Source: Adonisia turfae CCMR0081
Lineage (GTDB): Bacteria; Cyanobacteriota; Cyanobacteriia; Phormidesmidales; Phormidesmidaceae
Direction of reading: 5' to 3'
Assembly: GCF_011009555.1 (NCBI RefSeq)
Contig: NZ_QXHD01000004.1
Span: 908,737 to 972,736 of the forward strand
DNA length: 64,000 bases
In this document: piece after piece, positions 25,543 through 35,052 of the stretch
Numbering within the stretch: position 1 is the first letter of the stretch
How the letters are laid out: the number at the start of each line of letters is the position of its first letter
The notes under the pieces: generated by a model
What the model was told of the DNA's origin: nothing
Database searches by the model: none
Seen by the model: only the letters and a program-made list of their open reading frames with translations
Program-made: the position numbers and the translations under genes

Positions 25543-27396
25543 ATGCCAGTCAATAAGGACCCACGCCCGCCACGCTCTCGACAAATTGGTAATTTGCTAT
25601 TTTTGCTAGGGGCAGTTTTGCTGGTCCTAAATATTTTCCTACCTATTCAGCGTACCCCACGTACTCCTTACAGTATGTTCCTCCATCAGGTACAAGAGCA
25701 TGAGGTAGTCAAAGCATCGGTGGGGCAAAATGAAATTCGCTACCAGGTGAAAAATGAGCTAGGAGAGCCTGGTGCGATATATTCCACAACGCCAATTTTT
25801 GATTTGAAGCTACCGGATTTGCTAGAAGCCAACGGTGTGGAATTTGCGGCCACTCCCCCGGCTCAAAATCAGTGGATTGGTAGTTTACTAAGCTGGGTGA
25901 TTCCGCCACTAATCTTTATTGCGGTTTGGCGCTTTTTCTTAGCCAGAGGTGGAGGTCCTCAGGGTGCACTTTCTATTGGTAAAAGTAAAGCCAAAGTCTA
26001 TGTAGAAGACGAAGCCACCAAAATTACCTTTGAGGATGTCGCTGGTGTTGAAGAAGCCAAAACTGAATTAGTAGAAATCGTTGACTTTTTGAAAACACCC
26101 AAGCGGTTTACCGATATTGGAGCCAAGATCCCTAAGGGGGTATTGCTGGTGGGACCACCAGGAACCGGTAAAACCCTATTGGCTAAGGCGGTAGCGGGTG
26201 AAGCCGGAGTCCCTTTCTTTAGTATTTCGGGGTCTGAATTTATTGAACTATTTGTAGGTGTCGGGTCTTCAAGGGTGCGTGACCTGTTTGACCAAGCGAA
26301 AAAGCAGGCCCCTTGTATTGTCTTTATTGACGAGCTAGATGCCATTGGTAAATCTCGTGCTTCCGGTGGTTTCTATGGTGGTAACGATGAGCGAGAACAA
26401 ACACTAAACCAGCTGCTCACAGAGATGGATGGCTTCAGTGCCGGTGATAATACCATCATTGTGCTGGCAGCCACTAACCGACCTGAAACATTGGATCAAG
26501 CACTGCTACGTCCAGGCCGATTTGATCGTCAGGTACTGGTCGACCGCCCCGACCTCAAAGGACGTGAGGCGATTCTCAAAATTCATGCCCAGGAAGTCAA
26601 GCTGGGCGACGATGTGAATCTCAATGCCATTGCTACACGTACCCCTGGATTTGCAGGGGCTGATCTGGCCAACTTGGTGAATGAAGCTGCCCTGTTAGCC
26701 GCCCGTAATAACCGTCAGGCAGTTCTCCAGACTGATTTTGCTGAAGCTATTGAGCGTGTTGTTGCGGGGCTTGAGAAAAAGAGTCGTGTCCTCAATGCAA
26801 AAGAAAAAGAAATAGTCGCGTACCACGAAGTTGGTCATGCCATGGTGGGCTCACTCATGGAAGGGGGTGGGCAGGTAGAGAAAATCTCTATTGTGCCAAG
26901 AGGTATGGCGGCGCTAGGGTACACGCTCCAACTCCCCACGGAAGACCGATTTCTCCGCAGTTCTGACGAGTTAAAAGGTCAAATTGCCACATTGTTGGGG
27001 GGCAGATCGGCGGAAGAAGTTGTGTTTGGCTCCATTACAACGGGGGCAGCAAATGATCTACAGCGGGCAACAGAAGTGGCTGAGCAAATGGTCACCACCT
27101 ACGGTATGAGTGATGTCTTAGGACCATTAGCCTACGACAAAGGCCAACAAAGCTCATTCCTAGACAGTGGTATGCCCAATGCTCGACGCAATATGAGTGA
27201 AGAGACAGCGCGAGCAATTGATGCAGAAGTCAAAGGACTAGTAGAAGCAGCCCATGAGCAAGCTCTGACAATTCTGCGGACTAATCGGGATTTATTAGAG
27301 AGTATTTCTCAACAGCTGCTAGAGGAAGAAGTGATTGAAGGAGACACGCTAAGGGAAATGCTGGCACAAGTTCAACCCTTAGAGGTATTGGTATAA
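25543..27396 (+). CDS. ftsH: ATP-dependent zinc metalloprotease FtsH
   Basis: This 617-residue membrane protease degrades damaged membrane proteins; in cyanobacteria FtsH paralogues act in photosystem II repair and in essential quality control. Two membrane segments (about residues 16-34 and 110-130) flank a lumenal or periplasmic domain. The AAA module has Walker A GPPGTGKT and the pore and second-region motifs ([22 protein letters not shown]). The peptidase has HEVGH. Length and order are standard. Which of the usual four cyanobacterial paralogues it is cannot be fixed without comparison. A hairpin follows the stop. Confidence 0.95.
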   Translation: MPVNKDPRPPRSRQIGNLLFLLGAVLLVLNIFLPIQRTPRTPYSMFLHQVQEHEVVKASVGQNEIRYQVKNELGEPGAIYSTTPIFDLKLPDLLEANGVEFAATPPAQNQWIGSLLSWVIPPLIFIAVWRFFLARGGGPQGALSIGKSKAKVYVEDEATKITFEDVAGVEEAKTELVEIVDFLKTPKRFTDIGAKIPKGVLLVGPPGTGKTLLAKAVAGEAGVPFFSISGSEFIELFVGVGSSRVRDLFDQAKKQAPCIVFIDELDAIGKSRASGGFYGGNDEREQTLNQLLTEMDGFSAGDNTIIVLAATNRPETLDQALLRPGRFDRQVLVDRPDLKGREAILKIHAQEVKLGDDVNLNAIATRTPGFAGADLANLVNEAALLAARNNRQAVLQTDFAEAIERVVAGLEKKSRVLNAKEKEIVAYHEVGHAMVGSLMEGGGQVEKISIVPRGMAALGYTLQLPTEDRFLRSSDELKGQIATLLGGRSAEEVVFGSITTGAANDLQRATEVAEQMVTTYGMSDVLGPLAYDKGQQSSFLDSGMPNARRNMSEETARAIDAEVKGLVEAAHEQALTILRTNRDLLESISQQLLEEEVIEGDTLREMLAQVQPLEVLV

Positions 27397-27404
27397 AAAC
27401 TTTT

Positions 27405-27452
27405 GCTGATGGCCCTCTCTTGCAAAAAGGGTGCGCAGAGAGGGCCATCAGC
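27405..27452. terminator. 16-bp hairpin between ftsH and the GGDEF/EAL gene
   Basis: Perfect 16-bp arms GCTGATGGCCCTCTCT (27405-27420) and complement (27437-27452) enclose a 16-nt loop. It lies in the convergent gap and could stop both transcripts; U-tracts are weak. Confidence 0.7.
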
Positions 27453-27512
27453 AAGTTTCCGAAAGTCACCTCCATTAGTTCAAATACCATAAATCAAAAA
27501 CTGGTATAAGGG

Positions 27513-29558
27513 CTATGCGCTGATCGATGGTAAGGGCCTAGGCTTACTAATACCGTAACCCTGAGCATAACCTATGTTCAGAGTGCGCAGTCTTTCTAAA
27601 ATGGCATCGTTTTCAGCAAACTCAGCAATAGTTTTCATGCCCATCATGATAGCCACCTGATTGACCATATCTACAATTGTTCGAATGTACTCTTCTTCAT
27701 CAATGTTCCGAATTAAATCCCCATCAATTTTGAGGTAATCAACGGGTAATCGTCGTAAATAGCCAAAAGAAGAAACGCCACTGCCAAAATCGTCTAAAGC
27801 AAAGCGGATACCAAGCTTTTTCAAGGTGTTGATAAATTTAAGTGCTTGATCGAGCTGAGAGATAGTTGTTGTCTCAGTTATTTCAAAGCATAGTCGTTCT
27901 GCTGGCATAGCAGACTGTTGCAACAACTGTGTCACAAACTCAGTAAATCTCTCGTCACTTAAACTACTACCTGAGAGATTGATAGCTACTATTGTGTTTG
28001 CTTCAGGATAGTAGTGGTGGTAGTTTGTTAGCACAGTTTTCACTACCCAGCGGTCTATAAGACCTATCATTCCATAGCGTTCTGCCATGGGGATAAACAG
28101 ATTTGGCTGAACAATATTCCCGTTCTCGTCAGTCAATCGCAACAAAATTTCAACATGTTGATATGAGTCATTGAGCAGTGAAATGATCGGTTGTTCCATC
28201 AGGTAAAACCGGTTTTCTTCAATTGCTTGAGGGATATTAGCGATATGGACTAATTCAAGATGTTGTCGATCAAGTTCTGTATCATTTTGGTCGGCTAAAT
28301 AAACGCGACCTCGCCCTAGATCCTTGGCTTTATAACAGGCCAAATCAGCTCTGCTCAGTAGGTCAATCACATTAGAGGCATCACCTAATATGGGCACTAG
28401 TCCAATACTTACCCCCACCTGAAATTGGCGGCCACGCCATACAAATTGATAGTCCTTAATTTTGTCGACGAGATGCTGAGACAGTTTTTGGCCTTGCTCT
28501 ATAGAGCAACCTTCCAGCAATAAGCCAAACTCATCACCACCAAGTCGCCCTAAACTATCAGAGCTACGAATATTTTGTTGCAGCAGCTGTGCAAGTTCTG
28601 TCAATAGCTGGTCACCGATGAGGTGACCAGCTGTATCATTAACGATCTTAAACTGATCTAAATCCAGATAGCCCAATACTGATTGAATCCCACGATCACG
28701 TACGCGCTGAATAGCTTGCCTGAGTCGGGTGTCAAACTCGTTACGATTAATTAAACCCGTCAACGGGTCATAGGCAGCTTGATAGGCAATTGTCTGGGTG
28801 AGATTGTACTCTTCTGTAATTTCCCGTTGTAAACCTCGATACCCCTGAAAGACATGATGCTCATCAAATAAAGGATGGGCGTTGAGTTTAAAGATGCGTA
28901 GCGTTGTGTTGGAAGTGTGTAATCGTAGAGTGAAATTTTCCAGAGGTTGGTGCTGAAGTAATCGCTCGTTCAGTTGCTCCCAGTTGGCCTCCAAATTAGA
29001 AATAGTTTTTAGGGCTTGACCCAAGGCTTGACCTTCTAATCCTTCACATTGCAGATAGTGAAAGTTCCCAGACAAATAGGAGATTTTTAGATCTTTATCT
29101 AACTCCCAAAATAAATCAGCTCCCAATGTCGCCAGATCTTGGTATCGTTTCTCATTTTCTTGTAAAAGATAGGTATGTTGATTGTGACAGCGATATATGA
29201 CAATCAGCAATGCGCCAATCCAAAGACTTTCTAAGCATAGGCAAACGATCAGCCACATGATTGCTGAAGTAAATCTAGTATCTTGCTTTGCTAACTGTGC
29301 CCAAAAATATGTATTTCCTATTTTCACGCCTTTCTGTTCAAAAGATAACCCTGTCTTGGTCTGTAGCTCGGCTTGTAATAAAGTTGGGCCATATTTAGGG
29401 ATGATGTCTCTGGTGAGTTGGTTAGCAGGTGTTGTACTGGAGGTGATTAGCCATAAAGCACAAGCGTTTGCTCCAATCCAGGGAATCTTTAGGGCATGCC
29501 ATGGAATAACAGGAGGATTAATCACGGTTTTGAGCAGATAATAGCTATAAGCTGGCAA
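27513..29558 (-). CDS. PAS-GGDEF-EAL cyclic-di-GMP enzyme
   Basis: The 681-residue protein has a membrane segment (about residues 98-122), a PAS-like region (about 135-250), a GGDEF domain with intact GGDEF at 340-344 and an inhibitory RxxD site (RSSD, 331-334), and an EAL domain (about 425-670). The EAL motif reads EIL, with the catalytic Glu kept, and the ET-E-T, DDFGSG, KIDGD and AEFAEN motifs are all present. Both synthesis and hydrolysis of c-di-GMP look possible. The start is unclear: a TTG at 29558 is the first candidate, and the 95 residues before the membrane segment are short for a sensor domain. Confidence 0.88.
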   Translation of the reverse strand: MPAYSYYLLKTVINPPVIPWHALKIPWIGANACALWLITSSTTPANQLTRDIIPKYGPTLLQAELQTKTGLSFEQKGVKIGNTYFWAQLAKQDTRFTSAIMWLIVCLCLESLWIGALLIVIYRCHNQHTYLLQENEKRYQDLATLGADLFWELDKDLKISYLSGNFHYLQCEGLEGQALGQALKTISNLEANWEQLNERLLQHQPLENFTLRLHTSNTTLRIFKLNAHPLFDEHHVFQGYRGLQREITEEYNLTQTIAYQAAYDPLTGLINRNEFDTRLRQAIQRVRDRGIQSVLGYLDLDQFKIVNDTAGHLIGDQLLTELAQLLQQNIRSSDSLGRLGGDEFGLLLEGCSIEQGQKLSQHLVDKIKDYQFVWRGRQFQVGVSIGLVPILGDASNVIDLLSRADLACYKAKDLGRGRVYLADQNDTELDRQHLELVHIANIPQAIEENRFYLMEQPIISLLNDSYQHVEILLRLTDENGNIVQPNLFIPMAERYGMIGLIDRWVVKTVLTNYHHYYPEANTIVAINLSGSSLSDERFTEFVTQLLQQSAMPAERLCFEITETTTISQLDQALKFINTLKKLGIRFALDDFGSGVSSFGYLRRLPVDYLKIDGDLIRNIDEEEYIRTIVDMVNQVAIMMGMKTIAEFAENDAILERLRTLNIGYAQGYGISKPRPLPSISA

Positions 29559-29898
29559 TAATGTTGACTATTGCTGCCAATGAAGAGTCGATAAGTAACC
29601 GGTTACTCCCTATTGATATCAACTATCACCCACGGTGTGCATGTGCTGAATATCGTATATGTTGCCTTGGCCTTCAAGAATCGATGGTTGAACTCGGGTT
29701 CAACATACCCAAGCCGTGGCGGAATGTATAACTTAGGTGTTGCTGAACCTCGGGATGGTTTCAGCTGTTAGATCTAAGCTGTTAGGGAGTTTTACGGATC
29801 GATGTGTCCTTTCAGCAACGGTAACTGACGTATACCCAGATGACAGTATGCCCCTTGCGTATGAGTCAGTTACCGTTGCCCATGGGTGTGGCTCTTGC
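29559..29898. other. 340-bp intergenic region with two inverted repeats
   Basis: This lies between recN (ending at 29899) and the start of the GGDEF/EAL gene, both minus strand. It holds GTTGAAC/GTTCAAC (29687-29704), a direct repeat GCTGTTAG near 29763 and 29778, and the 15-bp dyad listed separately. No gene is seen. Confidence 0.55.
29815..29879 (-). repeat. 15-bp inverted repeat downstream of recN
   Basis: The arms GCAACGGTAACTGAC (29815-29829) and its exact complement (29865-29879) are 35 bases apart. The repeat begins 20 bases past the recN stop on the minus strand, so it may end that transcript. The loop is long for an ordinary terminator. Confidence 0.65.
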
Positions 29899-31617
29899 TT
29901 AAGTTTCACGGATAGAGGCTGCCTGGGCTAAAAGCGATTCAGCAAATGCAATGCCTTCCTGATGGGAGCGACCCCCAGCTAACTGGGCAAGCTCTTCCCG
30001 ACGGGCATCTTCATCTAAGCCAGTGACCCTAACAACTGTTCGCTCATCGGTCTTCTTTTTGCCGTTTGTGACGACTTGTTTGTCAACATGAAAATGGGCA
30101 TCAGCCATAGCTGCAACTAAGGGTTGATGAGTAACACAGAGCACTTGGCGATTCTGACTTAACTGATAAAGCTTTTCTGCAATTGTCTGAGCAACACGTC
30201 CTGAAACACCTACGTCAATTTCATCAAATATGAGGGTGCCAATCGGATCTACTTTGGTAAAACAGGCTTTGAAAGCTAGTAAAAAACGGCTCATTTCTCC
30301 ACCAGAAGCAGTTTCTGTCAGTGGTTGTAAGGGCTCGCCGGGGTTGGGACTAAACAGAAATTCAACCACATCGGCTCCATGGGGTTGTGGGGATTCCAGG
30401 GGGCTCAAATCGGCTTTGAACTTGACCCGCTCCATAGCTAAGGGTTTGAGTTCCTCAACCAGTTGTGATTCCAATCGTTTTGCCGCTTTCTTGCGAAGTT
30501 TGGTGAGCTTTGCACATTCAGCTTCTAATGTGGTTTGGGCTTGTTCATTCGCTGCTTCTAACGCTTCAATGGTTTGCCCGTCACCATTGAGCGCATCTAG
30601 AGCCACTTGAATTTCTTGGTAATACTCAATTAACTCGGGTAAATCACGCCCATATTTCCGACATAGCTGCTTGAGATAACTCATGCGTTCTTCAACCTCA
30701 GCTAAACGAGTTGGGTCTGTCTCTAAATTTTCACCATAGGTATTGATTTGACGACCTGCTTCTTCTGCTTGGGCCAGGGCATCGCTGACGAGATCCAGTA
30801 TGGGTGTGACGTCTTCATCAAAGCGCTGCATGGAGCTGAGTAGCTGTTCTACTCGTCCTAGTAAGTCAGAGCAGCTGTCAAAGCTACCGTCACTTTCATA
30901 GAGCACTTGGTAAGCCTCGTAGCTTTGTTTTTGTAGCTCGACGCTATGGCTCAGGCGTTGATGCTCTTGCTTTAAGCGATCTAGTTCATCTGGTTCTTGC
31001 AAGTTAGCTCCGCTCAGGTCTTGGGCGTGATATTCAAATAAATCTAGCTGCTGTTGCCGTTGTTGTTCAGCGCGATGACGACGGTCTAGAGCCTGTTGTG
31101 CATTGCTGGCGGCTGTGTAAGCTTGGGCCACTACCTGGCGTTGTTGTAATTGTGGATTACCGCCAAAGCCATCTAGCCAATTGCGCTGAGCATCTACAGA
31201 CCCGAGCTGAACTGTTTGCCCTTGAGCGGTAATTTCTACTAATAAGCGCCGCAGCTCTTCTAATTGATTCTTTTTGACGACAACGTCATTGAGGCGACTA
31301 CGACTACGGACGCTGCCTCTGCCTGTAGTGAGTTCGCGGGTACATCGTAAGCCATCGCCGTTGAACGGGATATCGTTGGCTGTGAGCCAGTCGGCTACGG
31401 CAGGAGGTGCATGGAAAGTAGCTTCGATTACGGCTTTTTTCGAGCCGGTACGCACTAACCGCCCACTGGCTTTTCCTCCCAGGACTGTATCAATGGCATC
31501 GAGAATAATAGATTTACCGGCTCCTGTTTCTCCGGTCAGTACATTGAGGCCAGGCTGTAGCGATAATTCAAGCTGATCGATCAGGGTAAAATTATCGATT
31601 TTTAAGGAGGTTAGCAT
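29899..31617 (-). CDS. recN: DNA repair protein RecN
   Basis: RecN is an SMC-like ATPase acting in double-strand break repair. The 572 residues have an N-terminal Walker A (LTGETGAGKSIILDAI), two coiled-coil arms (about residues 170-240 and 320-390) and a C-terminal signature and Walker B (TASGGEMSRFLLA, TLIFDEIDVGVSG). The start at 31617 (MLTSLKIDNF) is preferred because an AGGAGG sequence lies eight bases upstream of it; the ATG two codons earlier is too close. Confidence 0.94.
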   Translation of the reverse strand: MLTSLKIDNFTLIDQLELSLQPGLNVLTGETGAGKSIILDAIDTVLGGKASGRLVRTGSKKAVIEATFHAPPAVADWLTANDIPFNGDGLRCTRELTTGRGSVRSRSRLNDVVVKKNQLEELRRLLVEITAQGQTVQLGSVDAQRNWLDGFGGNPQLQQRQVVAQAYTAASNAQQALDRRHRAEQQRQQQLDLFEYHAQDLSGANLQEPDELDRLKQEHQRLSHSVELQKQSYEAYQVLYESDGSFDSCSDLLGRVEQLLSSMQRFDEDVTPILDLVSDALAQAEEAGRQINTYGENLETDPTRLAEVEERMSYLKQLCRKYGRDLPELIEYYQEIQVALDALNGDGQTIEALEAANEQAQTTLEAECAKLTKLRKKAAKRLESQLVEELKPLAMERVKFKADLSPLESPQPHGADVVEFLFSPNPGEPLQPLTETASGGEMSRFLLAFKACFTKVDPIGTLIFDEIDVGVSGRVAQTIAEKLYQLSQNRQVLCVTHQPLVAAMADAHFHVDKQVVTNGKKKTDERTVVRVTGLDEDARREELAQLAGGRSHQEGIAFAESLLAQAASIRET

Positions 31618-32077
31618 GGCCATTGCCTCCTGGATGCAAGTGTTAATAAAGAGATGTGACGACTAAACCAGATCACAGTGTGGGACAGCCAAATAACGGC
31701 ACTGCTCGGTCGGCGAGCTAATCAATTTTACTGTGGATTTTTTACTGTGAAAATCATCGGTGAAGTGCCAGTTGCTGCCGACATATAAAATCCTTACGCT
31801 TTTTTAGGCGACAATTATGGCACTGAAGATCGCTAAGGACATTTTGATGCAGCTTGAAGGAAAGTAGTGGGTAGGAACTTCGGTTTCTTCGACTGTCGCT
31901 TTCCTGCCGAGCAAATTATGCTGATATTGACGCTAGGGGATGAGGAACGACGGGGGGACTTGTTACAATATTTAACAAGTATGCCAGGCTTGGTGTTAGT
32001 TTCATTGAGCCAAATGATATATCGCTAAGTCGCGATCGCACTTATTTAAAAGCTTATAGATAATAGAGATATAACCT
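31618..32077. other. 460-bp divergent intergenic region, recN / ABC1 kinase
   Basis: The region includes the recN promoter and the leader of the ABC1K gene. A short candidate reading frame, listed separately, lies on the plus strand. A HIP1 octamer is at 32034-32041. No hairpin or repeat stood out. Confidence 0.5.
31867..32028 (+). CDS. possible 53-residue protein
   Basis: A GTG at 31867 opens a 53-codon frame ending with TAA at 32026-32028. It reads through an amphipathic stretch (PAEQIMLILTLGDEERRGDLLQYL in two overlapping parts) that looks more protein-like than random. It follows directly on a 16-codon frame (ATG at 31817, stop at 31865-31867). The pair could be a frameshifted small gene or chance. 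There is no clear ribosome-binding site. Confidence 0.25.
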   Translation: MGRNFGFFDCRFPAEQIMLILTLGDEERRGDLLQYLTSMPGLVLVSLSQMIYR

Positions 32078-34003
32078 ATGCGTGCTGCGTCAATGTCCTC
32101 TAGCCTGAATGATCCTATGGTGTCGCCAGTACGATCTTTAGATGAGCTGCTCACTTATGATCCGGTTGAGATTGAACGTTACTATCGCTCTCGACCATTC
32201 CAAATTATTCTGCGATTGCTAGAGCTCGTTTGGACATTTCTTGGATTGGGTCTTGCCGCTCTTTGGGATAAGCAAACTGGCGGTCAAGCTAAGAATGAAG
32301 TTAAACGTGCTGTCCAGCTTAGGGAAGCGTTGACTAAACTAGGGCCTGCCTACATCAAAATTGGCCAGGCCCTATCCACACGGCCTGATTTGGTGCCTCC
32401 TGCTTTTATGGAGGAACTAGTCAAGTTGCAAGATCAGATTCCTCCTTTTTCAAACGAAATTGCCTTTCGTCTGATTCGAGAAGATCTGGGCCAGGACCCA
32501 TCCATTATCTATGGTGAGATCTCACCAAATCCAGTCGCTGCGGCTTCCCTGGGACAAGTCTATAAAGGTAAATTGCAAACGGGTGAATATGTGGCCATTA
32601 AGGTGCAGCGGCCAGGGCTGACTGCCCAAATTACCCGTGATATTTACCTGTTACGACGATTAGCACAGTGGGCGTGTAATAACTTGAGTGTGGTGCGCAG
32701 TGACTTAGTCAGCATCATGGATGAGTTTGGCACCCGCATCTTTGAGGAGATGGACTATAACCATGAAGGAGAAAATGCCCAGCTGTTTGAGGCCCTCTAT
32801 GGCTATATGCCTGACATCATTGTGCCGAAGATTTACACTGAGCTGACGGCTCGTCGAGTGCTGACCATGGAGTGGATTAATGGCACTAAACTGACCGAAC
32901 CCCAGGCACTTGAATCTAAGGGACTAAAGGCGACTGAAATTGTTGAAATTGGAGTGCAATGTTCCCTCAGGCAGCTGTTGGAACATGGGTTTTTCCATGC
33001 TGATCCTCACCCTGGCAATTTACTCGTAACCGACAATGGCAAATTGGCCTATCTCGACTTTGGCATGATGTGTACCGTAGAGGAGTATCAGCGCTACGGT
33101 TTGATTGAAGCGATTGTTCATATGGTAAATCGCGATTTTGATGGTTTAGCTCACGATTACGTCAAATTAGAATTTCTTACGCCTGAAACTGACTTAAATC
33201 CTATTATTCCGGCATTGGCCACTGTTTTTAACAATGCTTTAGGTGCTTCAGTGGCAGAGCTTAACCTCAAAAGCATCACGGATGAGTTTTCAGCCCTGAT
33301 GTATGAATATCCATTTCGGGTGCCTGCCTATTACGCCCTGATTATTCGTTCCCTTGTCACCCTGGATGGTATCGCTATTAGCGTTGATCCTAACTTTAAG
33401 GTGCTGAGTAAGGCCTATCCCTATGTGGCTAAGCGGTTGCTGACTGATCCCTCTCCAGAATTACGTCGATCCCTGCAAGAGCTTTTGTTTAAGGATGGTG
33501 ATTTCCGTTGGAACCGTCTGGAAAATCTTTTGCGCAATGCTCGTTCGAGTCAGGACTACGACTTGGAAAAGGTTTTACAGCAAACCATTGACTATTTGTT
33601 CTCAGAGCGTGGCGATCACATTCGTGACTATCTTGCGGATGAGTTGGCTAAAAGTCTTGATCAGTTTGGCCATAGCTTAGTCCAACGTCTGCAAATCGCA
33701 GTCAAGAGTGAGCCTACTAAACCCACTGTTGCTGTCGGTCCATCTTCCAAAGATTGGGAGCATATCAGCCGTATCGTAGGTCTTTTGGGAGAAACTAAGG
33801 GGGTGAGTGGTGGCACTGTCGTCAAACTAGTGCCTCAAGTCCTTTCTAAACCAGAGACTCGTCAGATGGGGCAGCGCGTGGCTCGAAATCTAGCACAGCG
33901 TGCGGCTGCTAGGCTACTTCGCGGTATTTTTCTGCAAACGACGACTCAACCGCAGTCGGTTTCTGTCAGTGCGCCTCTTTTATCCGCCCAAAAGTCGGCA
34001 TAA
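32078..34003 (+). CDS. ABC1/UbiB-family atypical kinase
   Basis: This 641-residue protein belongs to the ABC1K (AarF/UbiB/COQ8) family. It has the family's KxGQ motif (IKIGQALSTRPDLVP, about residues 96-110), the Ala-rich loop AAASLGQV in place of a normal P-loop, the VAIKVQRPG lysine, the catalytic HADPHPGN and the metal-binding LDFGMM. In plastids and cyanobacteria such kinases influence plastoquinone and tocopherol metabolism; the substrate is not known. The C-terminal 130 residues are low in conservation. No operon partner. Confidence 0.92.
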   Translation: MRAASMSSSLNDPMVSPVRSLDELLTYDPVEIERYYRSRPFQIILRLLELVWTFLGLGLAALWDKQTGGQAKNEVKRAVQLREALTKLGPAYIKIGQALSTRPDLVPPAFMEELVKLQDQIPPFSNEIAFRLIREDLGQDPSIIYGEISPNPVAAASLGQVYKGKLQTGEYVAIKVQRPGLTAQITRDIYLLRRLAQWACNNLSVVRSDLVSIMDEFGTRIFEEMDYNHEGENAQLFEALYGYMPDIIVPKIYTELTARRVLTMEWINGTKLTEPQALESKGLKATEIVEIGVQCSLRQLLEHGFFHADPHPGNLLVTDNGKLAYLDFGMMCTVEEYQRYGLIEAIVHMVNRDFDGLAHDYVKLEFLTPETDLNPIIPALATVFNNALGASVAELNLKSITDEFSALMYEYPFRVPAYYALIIRSLVTLDGIAISVDPNFKVLSKAYPYVAKRLLTDPSPELRRSLQELLFKDGDFRWNRLENLLRNARSSQDYDLEKVLQQTIDYLFSERGDHIRDYLADELAKSLDQFGHSLVQRLQIAVKSEPTKPTVAVGPSSKDWEHISRIVGLLGETKGVSGGTVVKLVPQVLSKPETRQMGQRVARNLAQRAAARLLRGIFLQTTTQPQSVSVSAPLLSAQKSA

Positions 34004-34053
34004 AATTTGGCGTATTAGGTAAAGCTAAGGCCTGATTCGAGTAAGCATGCAAC

Positions 34054-34151
34054 AGCGACGGCTCCCCTATTGTGTTGATTGAGTTTCGTTCTGTCGCTCT
34101 ATAGCGACTGCACCTCTACTGTGTTGATTGAGTTTCGTTCTGTCGCTCGAT
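34054..34151. repeat. 49-bp tandem duplication at a gene's 3' end
   Basis: The block beginning AGCGAC at 34054 recurs at 34103. The last 29 bases of each copy (34071-34099, 34120-34148) are identical, and the first part has a few mismatches. The second copy encodes the last residues and stop of the minus-strand gene at 34116. The AGCGAC/GTCGCT ends also make small hairpins (for example 34093-34108). Confidence 0.85.
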
Positions 34152-34565
34152 TTCTTCCTGTTCCAGCCTGAGTTTTTTTTCTAATGCTTGAATTTCGTCG
34201 CGTCGAGCAGCAGTCTCTAAAGCTCGACGACGAATTTCCTGGCTCTGCAACGTTAGAGACTGACGCCACTGTTCGGCCCGCTCAACTTCTTGATGGAAAA
34301 ACTGTGGGGTCACCCCCTGGGTCAAAAATTGAGACACTAAATCTAAAATCCAGTCCGTTGCTTCCTGGATATCAACCACTTGATTTGACGCATCTAGCTC
34401 CACTAAAACTAGGGTGCCTTCATTAAAAGTTACAGGTAGAGTAGATACGACTTCTTGATCACCGATAGATAATTCCCAAAGATAGTCTTCGAGCTGACGC
34501 GCCAGAAATTGTAAGACAGGCGCGCCCTCAGACGTGGTGTGGCAAACTTTGGCCAAGTGCTGCAT
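34116..34565 (-). CDS. hypothetical protein with C-terminal coiled coil
   Basis: I do not recognise this 149-residue protein. Residues 1-85 form an alpha/beta domain (EDYLWELSIGDQEVVSTLPV, FNEGTLVLVELD), and residues 95-145 are a highly charged Arg/Glu helix likely to be a coiled coil. There is no signal peptide. The gene is convergent with the ABC1K gene. Its last ten codons lie in a tandem duplication, so the present C-terminus may be recent. Confidence 0.65.
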   Translation of the reverse strand: MQHLAKVCHTTSEGAPVLQFLARQLEDYLWELSIGDQEVVSTLPVTFNEGTLVLVELDASNQVVDIQEATDWILDLVSQFLTQGVTPQFFHQEVERAEQWRQSLTLQSQEIRRRALETAARRDEIQALEKKLRLEQEEIERQNETQSTQ

Positions 34566-35052
34566 GGTTGGATAAGCAAACGGCTAAAACCTAGTATACC
34601 CTTACCCCCTACGCCGTTTATCTGCTCTGTCGGGGAGGTTCGTCAAGATTTCGTACCTGTCTCGTATAAAGGGACACAAAATTGAACTTATGGGGTCTTC
34701 AGATTACCATTGAGCGAGTCATAATTCGATGAATAATTTTATTCGGCTACTGCTCTCAGCCTCAGCTCAAAATAAGGGTGGGTTTTATCAAGGACCGCGT
34801 TCGGATTACTTAAATATGATTTAAATTCCGTCAAAAAAGTCTTTGCGTTCCGGATACTTTTTGCTATGCCCAACGTCTGATATCTCAAGTGCAATAGTTA
34901 AGACGCTGTTTACAAATGTAGATCGTCTGGTTTCAAATACCTTCCTTTCGCCTTGGGTAAAGACGAGGGTCTTTGGAACAGACGCTACGCTTATATCTCT
35001 TAGGGGATTTGCTTTCAGAGTTTAGGGTTACTAATTAAGTAGAGTCCAAATT
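34566..35052. other. 487-bp divergent intergenic region
   Basis: This lies between the coiled-coil gene (minus) and the anti-sigma-like gene (plus). I see no gene, hairpin or repeat. In particular, no sigma-factor gene is present here. Confidence 0.5.

Noticed and set aside
34843..35025. Plus-strand 60-codon frame upstream of the anti-sigma-like gene
   Set aside because: No ribosome-binding site and no protein-like pattern; it lies in what looks like leader sequence.
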